This document shows, one piece after another, positions 1 to 5,507 of a stretch of DNA of 8,343 bases. The translations under genes were made by a program, and so were the position numbers. The notes beneath the pieces are model-generated. The model was not told where the DNA came from. It ran no database searches and saw only the letters and a program-made list of their open reading frames with translations. The DNA is taken from positions 1 to 8,343 of the forward strand of contig CAAFUN010000103.1 of the NCBI GenBank assembly GCA_900766195.1, read 5' to 3'. Within the stretch, counting starts at the first letter, position 1; the number at the start of each line of letters is the position of its first letter. This DNA is from an uncultured Bacteroides sp. GTDB lineage: Bacteria > Bacteroidota > Bacteroidia > Bacteroidales > Bacteroidaceae.

Positions 1-19
1 CACGACGCTCTTCCGATCT
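1..19. other. Illumina adapter remnant at the contig end
   Basis: These bases are identical to the last 19 bases of the Illumina TruSeq read-1 primer/adapter (ending CTCTTCCGATCT). They are library sequence, not genome, and show that the window starts at an untrimmed contig end. The reading frame of the following gene runs open through them, but any residues translated from here are artificial. Confidence 0.93.
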
Positions 20-331
20 TTGGCAAAAGCTCATGTTATTGCTATTCATCGTATTCTTGACAAGAAGCAAAAAGATAAAGTCGAAGTATTTAATATAGGT
101 ACAGGCAGAGGTTTGACTGTATTAGAATTGATTCAGGCATTTGAAAAGGCTACCGGAGTTAAACTGAATTATCAAATTGTTGGTCGTCGTACCGGTGATA
201 TTGAAAAGGTGTGGGCCGATCCTACTTATGCTAATAACGAATTGGGTTGGAAAGCTGTTGAAACCATTGAAGATACACTACTCTCTGCTTGGAATTGGCA
301 GTTAAAACTTCGTGAAAAAGGCATTCAATAA
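20..331 (+). CDS. galE: UDP-glucose 4-epimerase, C-terminal fragment (5' end missing)
   Basis: GalE interconverts UDP-glucose and UDP-galactose with bound NAD+ in the cytoplasm, feeding the Leloir pathway and surface polysaccharide synthesis. Only about 103 codons remain of a protein that is usually about 340 residues. The NAD-binding Rossmann half and the catalytic Ser/Tyr-x3-Lys region lie beyond the contig end. The remaining part is typical of the GalE substrate-binding end: LAKAHV at the start, FNIGTG followed by TVLELI, a GRRTGD segment that contributes a UDP-contacting Arg in the family, and an ELGW motif near the C-terminus. The TTG at base 20 is an internal Leu codon, not a start. The gene ends with TAA at 329-331, and a terminator lies about 190 bp downstream. 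The family call is secure. Confidence 0.92.
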   Translation: MAKAHVIAIHRILDKKQKDKVEVFNIGTGRGLTVLELIQAFEKATGVKLNYQIVGRRTGDIEKVWADPTYANNELGWKAVETIEDTLLSAWNWQLKLREKGIQ

Positions 332-342
332 ATTATTTACAA

Positions 343-389
343 TTATTAACAATATATTTCAAACAAATGTATTTCCGTATTGTTAATAA
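343..389. repeat. Perfect 12-bp inverted repeat just after galE
   Basis: Bases 343-354 (TTATTAACAATA) are the exact reverse complement of 378-389, with a 23-nt spacer. The left arm begins 11 bases after the galE stop codon. In RNA this would form an AU-rich stem-loop at the galE 3' end. No T-tract follows, so it is not a standard intrinsic terminator. It may protect the 3' end or be a protein-binding site. Confidence 0.6.
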
Positions 390-517
390 AGAGCAAATCG
401 ACCTGAACAGTTTATGTATATGTGAATATCTATAAATTGAAAAATATGCCTCCCCGGTATATGACAGGTATGATTGCATAGTAGTTTTGTCGTGTTTTAT
501 TTTGTGTTTGTGTTGTG

Positions 518-552
518 AATAAGTCCTATCGAGAGATAGGGCTTATTTTTTT
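518..552 (+). terminator. Intrinsic terminator
   Basis: A 13-bp stem (518-530 with 535-547, one G-U pair) is closed by a GAGA tetraloop and runs into seven T residues (546-552). The T-tract is only on the plus strand side, so it serves rightward transcription from galE or from a short transcript in the 332-517 gap. The minus-strand ispE transcript would meet the stem without a T-tract. Confidence 0.85.
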
Positions 553-573
553 ATCTTACTACGGATAAATTCA

Positions 574-1407
574 TTATTTCAATACACCTTTATAGATAAA
601 GCAATTCTTTATTTTATTACACTCCGGTATTTTGGCATTCTCCTCGAAGAGGCCGAACACGGAAGATCCTGATCCACTCATGGCAGCATAAACGGCTCCC
701 TGATTATACAGTTCTTCTTTAAGTTGTTTTATTAATGGATGCTGTGGAAAAATACTTTGTTCGAAATCATTTTTCATAAGTGACCTCCACTCTTTTACAG
801 GGTGCTGTATGATATTTTTTAAGGACATCTCAGGCTGTTGTGGAATAATGTGTGCAAAAGCTTCTTTGGTAGAAACAAAAACATCGGGTTTTATCACTAT
901 AATTTGATACCCTTTCAGTGAGAGTGAGATGGGAGAGAAGATGTTACCTGTTCCTTCGGCATAAACAGGTTCATTGGTAACGAAGAAGGGGCAGTCGGCA
1001 CCCAAGCACGCAGCGTAATGTTCCAGCTGCTTATTGGATAGTCCTAAATGAAACTCTTCATTGAGTAATTTAAGCATAAAAGCAGCATCCGAAGAACCAC
1101 CACCAAGACCCGCTCCCGAAGGGATATGCTTATACAGATGGATTTCGATCGGTGGCAATCCGAATATCTCGTCCAGCAGGCGGAAAGCCTTCACCACCAG
1201 ATTGTCTTCCGGTTTGCCGGCAATTTCCATACCGTATTGATGCAGATTATATTTTTCACCGTTCACCGCTTTCGGTATCCAGCTAACCTCCAGTGCGTCT
1301 TCTAACGCTACCGGATAGAATACTGTTTCCAGATTATGATAACCATCAGGGCGCTTCTCAACAATATTGAGTCCCAAATTTATTTTTGCATTCGGAAATG
1401 TAATCAT
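574..1407 (-). CDS. ispE: 4-diphosphocytidyl-2-C-methyl-D-erythritol kinase (IspE)
   Basis: IspE phosphorylates the 2-hydroxyl of CDP-methylerythritol with ATP, the fourth step of the non-mevalonate (MEP) isoprenoid pathway, in the cytoplasm. The 277-aa protein has all three GHMP-kinase motifs: PNAKINLGL at residues 5-13 with Lys8 in the active site, the ATP-binding loop PSGAGLGGGSSDAA at 96-109, and SGSGSSVFG at 244-252. The GADCPFF motif carries Asp138, matching the catalytic Asp of the family. The ATG at 1405-1407 is chosen because family members begin just before the PNAKIN motif. A four-codon extension to a TTG at 1417-1419 is possible but unlikely. The gene is divergent from dnaB, with a -7 box about 110 bp upstream. 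Length and motifs are complete, so it is probably functional and essential. Confidence 0.95.
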   Translation of the reverse strand: MITFPNAKINLGLNIVEKRPDGYHNLETVFYPVALEDALEVSWIPKAVNGEKYNLHQYGMEIAGKPEDNLVVKAFRLLDEIFGLPPIEIHLYKHIPSGAGLGGGSSDAAFMLKLLNEEFHLGLSNKQLEHYAACLGADCPFFVTNEPVYAEGTGNIFSPISLSLKGYQIIVIKPDVFVSTKEAFAHIIPQQPEMSLKNIIQHPVKEWRSLMKNDFEQSIFPQHPLIKQLKEELYNQGAVYAAMSGSGSSVFGLFEENAKIPECNKIKNCFIYKGVLK

Positions 1408-1517
1408 TGCATTGTTCAATAAATGTTTTTAGGTAGTCTTTCCAAACATTTTCTCCATAATGAGAACTGTAAGGATGGACTGATAACTTACCCGGTTGTT
1501 AACCGTTGTTGGGGATA

Positions 1518-1525
1518 CAAAGTTA
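1518..1525 (-). promoter_or_regulatory. Probable -7 box of the ispE promoter
   Basis: Read on the minus strand this is TAACTTTG, a full match to the Bacteroides TAnnTTTG -7 element, followed by TAT. No TTTG -33 element is found at the usual 19-21 bp spacing. It would give ispE a leader of roughly 100 nt. Confidence 0.5.
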
Positions 1526-1568
1526 ATAATTTATGATTGTCTGATGCTATAAGGATAAAAAATGAGCA

Positions 1569-1618
1569 TATCTTTGTATGATGAATAGTCATAAAATGGA
1601 AGATTTGGAGTATCTTTG
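1569..1618 (+). promoter_or_regulatory. Two tandem TATCTTTG boxes upstream of dnaB
   Basis: TATCTTTG occurs at 1569-1576 and again at 1611-1618; both match the Bacteroides -7 consensus TAnnTTTG in full. The downstream copy lies 31 bp before the dnaB start codon and is the best promoter candidate. Neither copy has a recognisable TTTG -33 element at 19-21 bp. The two copies are 42 bp apart, so there may be two start points or only one real promoter. Confidence 0.5.
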
Positions 1619-1649
1619 TTTCCCTTTCTAAAAAAAAACAGGATATATA

Positions 1650-3203
1650 ATGGCTGAACAGAAGAGAAATACACGTAATACGAAGACAAAAGTACAACCG
1701 GTCAACGACTATGGTCGTATCCAGCCTCAGGCTCCCGAGTTGGAAGAGGCTGTGTTGGGTGCTTTGATGATTGAAAAAGACGCTTATTCACTAGTCAGTG
1801 AAATTCTACGTCCGGAATCTTTTTATGAACACAAGCATCAGCTGATTTACTCTGCCATTACCGATCTTGCCGTCAATCAAAAACCGGTGGATATCCTTAC
1901 CGTTAAAGAACAACTTTCCAAACGCGGAGATTTGGAAGAGGTGGGAGGTCCTTTCTATATCACCCAACTCAGTAGCAAGGTGGCTTCATCTGCCCATATT
2001 GAGTTTCATGCCCGCATCATTGCACAGAAAGCGTTGGCTCGCGAGCTGATAACTTTCTCCAGCAACATTCAGGGCAAGGCTTTTGATGAAACATTAGATG
2101 TGGACGATCTGATGCAGGAAGCTGAGGGAAGACTGTTTGAGATCTCGCAGCAGAATATGAAGAAGGATTATACACAGATTAATCCTATCATTTCCGAAGC
2201 CTATCAACTTATTCAGAAAGCAGCTGCACGTACCGACGGTTTGAGTGGACTGGAAAGTGGATTCCTGAAATTGGATAAGATGACATCCGGTTGGCAGAAC
2301 TCCGATCTTATTATTATTGCTGCACGTCCGGCTATGGGTAAGACGGCTTTTGTACTTTCTATGGCCAAAAACATAGCTGTGAACTATCGTAATCCTGTAG
2401 CGTTGTTCTCGCTCGAAATGAGTAATGTGCAGTTGGTCAACCGTTTGATTTCAAATACTTGTGAAATTCCAAGTGAGAAGATTAAAAGCGGACAGCTTGC
2501 CGACTATGAATGGCAGCAGTTGGACTATAAACTAAGGGATCTGCTGGATGCACCGCTGTATGTAGATGATACCCCTTCCTTGTCTGTTTTTGAATTGCGT
2601 ACCAAGGCACGTCGTCTAGTGCGCGAACATGGGGTAAGGATTATTATCATTGACTACCTCCAGCTGATGAATGCCAGCGGTATGTCTTTCGGTAGCCGTC
2701 AGGAAGAAGTCAGTACCATATCCCGTTCGCTCAAAGGTTTGGCAAAAGAGTTGAATATCCCCATTGTAGCCTTGTCTCAGTTGAACCGTGGTGTGGAGAA
2801 TCGTGAAGGAGAAGACGGTAAGCGTCCGCAGTTGAGTGACTTGCGTGAATCTGGAGCCATTGAGCAGGATGCCGATATGGTTTGCTTCATTCACCGTCCC
2901 GAATATTATAAAATCTTTCAGTCTTCCGATGGTGAAGACTTACGTGGTATGGCGGAGATTATCATAGCTAAGCACCGTAACGGTGCTGTGGGTGATGTTC
3001 GTCTCCGTTTCATCGGTCAGTATACCCGTTTCCAAAACCCTGAAGATGATATGATAGCGCCCCATCCGGCAGATGGAGCTGCTACATTCGGCTCTAAGAT
3101 TAATGCACCGCAAAATGGTTCCGTTCCTCCACCTCAGGAATATTCCGTGCCGGCAAATAATCCTTTTGGTGGACCGGATAATAGTGGACCGTTACCATTT
3201 TAG
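1650..3203 (+). CDS. dnaB: Replicative DNA helicase DnaB
   Basis: DnaB is the hexameric ATP-driven 5'-3' helicase that unwinds DNA at the replication fork and recruits primase. The 517-aa protein has the usual two domains. The N-terminal helical domain is at about residues 25-130, starting with PQAPELEEAVLG. The RecA-type motor at about 195-460 has Walker A ARPAMGKT ending at Gly230-Lys231-Thr232, Walker B IIIIDYLQL with Asp335, the SQLNR motif, LRESGAIEQDAD, and the HRPEYY segment with His415. The last ~54 residues are Pro-, Gly- and Asn-rich, look disordered, and end in GPLPF, which resembles an SSB C-terminal tip. The ATG at 1650 follows an A-rich leader without a strong Shine-Dalgarno sequence. 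There is no intein and no frameshift. It converges on the DJ-1-like gene, with 89 bp between the stop codons. Confidence 0.97.
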   Translation: MAEQKRNTRNTKTKVQPVNDYGRIQPQAPELEEAVLGALMIEKDAYSLVSEILRPESFYEHKHQLIYSAITDLAVNQKPVDILTVKEQLSKRGDLEEVGGPFYITQLSSKVASSAHIEFHARIIAQKALARELITFSSNIQGKAFDETLDVDDLMQEAEGRLFEISQQNMKKDYTQINPIISEAYQLIQKAAARTDGLSGLESGFLKLDKMTSGWQNSDLIIIAARPAMGKTAFVLSMAKNIAVNYRNPVALFSLEMSNVQLVNRLISNTCEIPSEKIKSGQLADYEWQQLDYKLRDLLDAPLYVDDTPSLSVFELRTKARRLVREHGVRIIIIDYLQLMNASGMSFGSRQEEVSTISRSLKGLAKELNIPIVALSQLNRGVENREGEDGKRPQLSDLRESGAIEQDADMVCFIHRPEYYKIFQSSDGEDLRGMAEIIIAKHRNGAVGDVRLRFIGQYTRFQNPEDDMIAPHPADGAATFGSKINAPQNGSVPPPQEYSVPANNPFGGPDNSGPLPF

Positions 3204-3292
3204 TAGACAGCAGTTCGCTCTTTCTGATGCTTTGCAGCATAATCAACTCATCCCATTTTCTGTTCAGCGTTGACAAAGTGGCAATTTACACC

Positions 3293-3901
3293 CTACTTGC
3301 TCATCATCTTTACAAATCCTTCTTTGAAGAACTCATACCACATTTCTATAGCCTCGGGTGTATCGTTTTTCAGAAGGAAGAGCAATTCTTTGGCAAACTC
3401 CAATGAAGCACTACCATTGGCGGTGACAATTTGTCCGTCTCTTACAGCTTGCTCGTTCACATACCCTTTTTCATTGGTGTAGTTCTCGCCACCCCAAAGT
3501 TTAAGCTGGTCCAAGCCGTTGCCTGTATGCTTAATCTGATTTACAAATCCGCCTTTCGCCATAAACGAAGCAGCATTGCAAATGGCACCAATAATAATGC
3601 CTCTATCAAGGGCCTTTTGAATGATGGGTATCACTTTTGCAGCTTCTTCCTGCAACCAACCGTAACCACCTATTAGAACCAATGCGGCATAATCGTCGGG
3701 CATGTTCTTGAAAGAATAATCGGGAAGAGAGCGAAAACCGCTACACGAGCGCACCGGATCCATAGTAGGAGCCACCACCTTATTGGTATATTTCGGATTT
3801 TTCCGCAAGCCATACGCATCATTACTGATAGCACCGGCTAAAAATACGGATTCATGATCGGCATACTCATCTAAGAGTAGATATAAAACTTCATTTTTCA
3901 T
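3293..3901 (-). CDS. DJ-1/PfpI-family protein (class I glutamine amidotransferase-like)
   Basis: This 202-aa cytoplasmic protein has the DJ-1/PfpI fold signature. A YLLLDEYAD strand at residues 7-15 offers an acidic partner at Glu12, LVLIGGYG sits at 74-81, the nucleophile elbow AICNAA holds Cys108, and TANGSASLEFA is at 160-170. The family includes proteases, chaperones and glyoxalase/deglycase-type enzymes that deal with reactive carbonyls. The sequence does not settle which activity applies. It most resembles the bacterial ThiJ/PfpI subgroup annotated as type 1 glutamine amidotransferases. It lies 220 bp downstream of the HxlR-type regulator on the same strand, so co-transcription is possible, though the gap also leaves room for its own promoter. 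An inverted repeat at 4000-4035 lies in that gap. The family is sure, the substrate unknown. Confidence 0.88.
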   Translation of the reverse strand: MKNEVLYLLLDEYADHESVFLAGAISNDAYGLRKNPKYTNKVVAPTMDPVRSCSGFRSLPDYSFKNMPDDYAALVLIGGYGWLQEEAAKVIPIIQKALDRGIIIGAICNAASFMAKGGFVNQIKHTGNGLDQLKLWGGENYTNEKGYVNEQAVRDGQIVTANGSASLEFAKELLFLLKNDTPEAIEMWYEFFKEGFVKMMSK

Positions 3902-3999
3902 TTCGTTATTTTATTTTTTGCTTTCGTTTAAGAAGCTTTTTTGAATAATAAAAATACCAGATACTCTGTTTTTTATCAGTTGACTAATTGGATATTACT

Positions 4000-4035
4000 T
4001 CATAATTTTAAGATTAATAATATAACAAATTATGA
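4000..4035. repeat. 9-bp inverted repeat upstream of the DJ-1-like gene
   Basis: TCATAATTT (4000-4008) is the exact reverse complement of AAATTATGA (4027-4035), with an 18-bp spacer. It lies about 100 bp upstream of the DJ-1-like start codon and 87 bp beyond the hxlR-type stop codon. Spacing and symmetry would suit a dimeric regulator, but AT-rich DNA makes such repeats more likely by chance. No full TAnnTTTG box was found for the DJ-1-like gene in this gap. Confidence 0.35.
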
Positions 4036-4121
4036 GTATCTTCCTCAATAAATCAAACCGATAAACAGTGCAAGTTATTTAAAATAGAGTAGAGATCAAA
4101 GAAAGAGAGCGAGAATATTAT

Positions 4122-4466
4122 TTATGGGAAAAGTCTTTCTCTGTGTTGTTTTCCCCAATCTCTTAGAGCGTGGATTACCGGAGTCAAGGTAGCAGCATAA
4201 TCATCCAGACGGTATGTTATTTTAACTGGATACCCGTTCTCTATTATCCTAACAACAAGCTTGTGCTCTTCAAGAGCCTTCAACTCTTTGGATAACATCT
4301 TGGGAGTAATGCCCAGCACATTCTTCTGTATATCAGTAAAATGTTCACAACCGTTTTGTATTGCGATAATAATCTGAATTCGCCACTTGCCACTGATAAC
4401 ATCTAGTGCATCTCTGACAGGTAAAAGAGTCTTCACACATTGCTTGGATATCGGAACCTCGTTCAT
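4122..4466 (-). CDS. HxlR-family winged helix-turn-helix transcriptional regulator
   Basis: The 114-aa protein matches the HxlR family from end to end. ALDVISGKWRIQII at residues 20-33 is the family signature, TPKMLSKELKALEEHKLV at 54-71 is the recognition-helix region, and GYPVKITYRLDDYAATL at 79-95 is the wing. These proteins bind DNA as dimers. Several members (YodB and HypR of Bacillus subtilis) sense quinones, aldehydes or disulfide stress through an N-terminal cysteine. Cys10 here lies in the equivalent KQC segment before the first helix, and a second Cys is at 40, so thiol sensing is plausible but not proven. The gene is divergent from the nitroreductase, with overlapping promoters, so autorepression and control of the reductase is the natural reading. 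The ATG at 4466 gives the standard family length. Confidence 0.93.
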   Translation of the reverse strand: MNEVPISKQCVKTLLPVRDALDVISGKWRIQIIIAIQNGCEHFTDIQKNVLGITPKMLSKELKALEEHKLVVRIIENGYPVKITYRLDDYAATLTPVIHALRDWGKQHRERLFP

Positions 4467-4506
4467 TTACTATATTAAATTACATTCACTATCCTTTATG
4501 AAACTA

Positions 4507-4530
4507 CTATATAATTGATAGCAAATATAG
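4507..4530. promoter_or_regulatory. Candidate operator between the HxlR-type and nitroreductase genes
   Basis: CTATAT (4507-4512) and ATATAG (4525-4530) form a 6-bp inverted repeat with a 12-bp spacer. The right half-site overlaps the leftward -7 box and ends 2 bp before the rightward -7 box, so a dimer bound here could block both promoters. The assignment to the HxlR-type protein is inference from position; no family consensus was matched. Confidence 0.4.
4522..4529 (-). promoter_or_regulatory. Probable -7 box of the HxlR-type gene
   Basis: On the minus strand this reads TATATTTG, a full match to TAnnTTTG. It lies 55 bp upstream of the regulator start codon, giving a leader of about 50 nt. 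It is separated by only 3 bp from the opposite-facing nitroreductase box. No clear -33 element was found. Confidence 0.5.
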
Positions 4531-4532
4531 CT

Positions 4533-4540
4533 TAACTTTG
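4533..4540 (+). promoter_or_regulatory. Probable -7 box of the nitroreductase gene
   Basis: TAACTTTG is a full match to TAnnTTTG and lies 25 bp upstream of the nitroreductase ATG, giving a very short leader. No exact TTTG -33 element is present; the nearest TTG (4515-4517) is 15 bp upstream, shorter than the usual spacing. Confidence 0.55.
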
Positions 4541-4565
4541 CAATAAATTAAAATAAAATAGAAAA

Positions 4566-5384
4566 ATGATCGAATTAACTATTGAAGAAACTTGTATTCG
4601 TTGTGGACAATGTGTAAGCGCTTGCCCAGTACATATTCTAGTTCAGGAAACACGAAAGAGTGATATCATAACTCAGGATATTCAATCATGCATTGAGTGT
4701 GGGCAGTGTGTTGCCATATGTCCTACCGATTCAGTAACACATTCAACCTTTCCTCAGGAAACCATTCACCCCATCAATTTTGATCTTGTCCCTTCTCCGG
4801 AGGTTGTTATGGAATTGCTTCGTAAACGGCGATCCAATCGAACGTTTTCAGACAAACAGGTGCCAATGCAACTCTTAGAGAAGATATTGGAAGCGGCACA
4901 TCTGGCTCCTACGGCAAGTAACCGACAAGCTTTGCAGTATACTCTTGTTACCAATACTCAAGTACTGGAAGAGGTCAGCTCAACTATAATTGCGATAATA
5001 AAAAGAGTTGTTGGTCAATTAAAAGATAAGGAAGATAAACAGCGAATAGAAAGTCTTGCAAGATTGTGCGTAGCTTATGATAAAGGTATTGATCTTGTGC
5101 TAAGAGGAGCAAAAGCCCTTATACTTATACATTCCACTGATGATTGGTCTGTCGATGCAAATCTTGCTTATCAGAATGCTTCTCTCATGGCTGAAAGTCT
5201 AAATGTAGGACACTTCTATACCGGCTATATTTGTAAGTTTTCGGAACTAGATAAAGATGAACTAATAAAGAATGCGCTAGGCATAAAAGGAAATATTTAT
5301 GCCGGAATGGCTTTGGGTATGCCTAAATATAAGTTTAAGAAGTATGTTGATAGAAAACCAATGGTTATCAATAAGATTGTTTAG
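4566..5384 (+). CDS. Nitroreductase-family protein with N-terminal two-[4Fe-4S] ferredoxin domain
   Basis: This 272-aa fusion protein has a ferredoxin-like head and an FMN nitroreductase body. The head has two full CxxCxxCxxxCP clusters: Cys10, 13, 16, 20 and Cys42, 45, 48, 52. The body starts at about residue 80 with RKRRSNRTF (86-94), the FMN-phosphate-binding Arg/Ser segment, then APTASNRQ (114-121) and a C-terminal GMALGMPKY. Electrons would pass from ferredoxin-type clusters to FMN and then to an acceptor such as a nitro-aromatic or quinone; the true substrate is unknown. It is cytoplasmic, with no signal peptide. The ATG at 4566 is set by the first cluster being only nine residues in. 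It is divergent from the HxlR-type regulator, an arrangement like B. subtilis hypR-hypO. It is a single-gene unit with a terminator 32 bp downstream. Confidence 0.92.
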   Translation: MIELTIEETCIRCGQCVSACPVHILVQETRKSDIITQDIQSCIECGQCVAICPTDSVTHSTFPQETIHPINFDLVPSPEVVMELLRKRRSNRTFSDKQVPMQLLEKILEAAHLAPTASNRQALQYTLVTNTQVLEEVSSTIIAIIKRVVGQLKDKEDKQRIESLARLCVAYDKGIDLVLRGAKALILIHSTDDWSVDANLAYQNASLMAESLNVGHFYTGYICKFSELDKDELIKNALGIKGNIYAGMALGMPKYKFKKYVDRKPMVINKIV

Positions 5385-5408
5385 AGGTAAAGAAGTGTAA
5401 GATACTAC

Positions 5409-5422
5409 AAAATATGGGATAG
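5409..5422 (+). repeat. 14-nt direct repeat, copy 1
   Basis: AAAATATGGGATAG occurs here and again, identical, at 8328-8341. A near-copy in inverse orientation lies at 8274-8287. In this copy the right part forms the stem of the nitroreductase terminator. The two direct copies flank the accessory genes from the acetyltransferase to the C_GCAxxG_C_C gene. Confidence 0.55.
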
Positions 5423-5434
5423 TCCCCTTTTTTT
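5416..5434 (+). terminator. Intrinsic terminator of the nitroreductase gene
   Basis: GGGA (5416-5419) pairs with TCCC (5423-5426) around a TAG loop, followed by seven T residues at 5428-5434. The stem is short, but the T-tract and the position 32 bp after the stop codon support the call. Confidence 0.6.
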
Positions 5435-5439
5435 GTTGT

Positions 5440-5477
5440 GAGCGTAAATTAAACTGTTTCAGCTTTGATTTACGCTC
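5440..5477. repeat. Long imperfect palindrome between convergent genes
   Basis: GAGCGTAAAT (5440-5449) is the exact reverse complement of 5468-5477. The pairing continues inward through a T-G wobble, AAA/TTT, one bulged C, and CTG/CAG around a TTT loop, about 17 pairs in all. It lies between the nitroreductase T-tract and the acetyltransferase stop codon. No T-tract follows on either strand, so it is either a factor-assisted terminator or 3'-end stabiliser for the leftward acetyltransferase transcript, or a DNA site. Confidence 0.7.
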
Positions 5478-5507
5478 CCGAATATCCGATCTCTCTAGTT
5501 GCAGTTT

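Noticed and set aside
1408..1419. TTG start for ispE at 1417-1419, adding four residues
   Set aside because: The ATG at 1405-1407 places the conserved PNAKIN motif at the usual distance from the N-terminus, and the TTG has no ribosome-binding signal.
1488..1697. Minus-strand open frame of 69 codons across the ispE-dnaB gap
   Set aside because: It overlaps the start of dnaB and both promoter regions, and its product is hydrophobic and low in complexity without a recognisable motif.
3227..3240. Small hairpin ATGCT-TTGC-AGCAT in the dnaB/DJ-1-like convergent gap
   Set aside because: The stem is only 5 bp and no T-tract follows on either strand, so a terminator call is not supported.
1867..3273. 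Alternative-frame open stretches inside dnaB (1867-2049 +, 2616-2894 -, 3073-3273 +)
   Set aside because: All lie within or mostly within the well-supported dnaB frame and encode nothing recognisable.
3270..3676. Plus-strand open stretches opposite the DJ-1-like gene (3270-3482 and 3431-3676)
   Set aside because: They are antisense shadows of a gene with clear DJ-1/PfpI motifs.
4766..4954. Minus-strand open stretch inside the nitroreductase gene
   Set aside because: It is antisense to the FMN-binding coding segment and has no promoter or motif.
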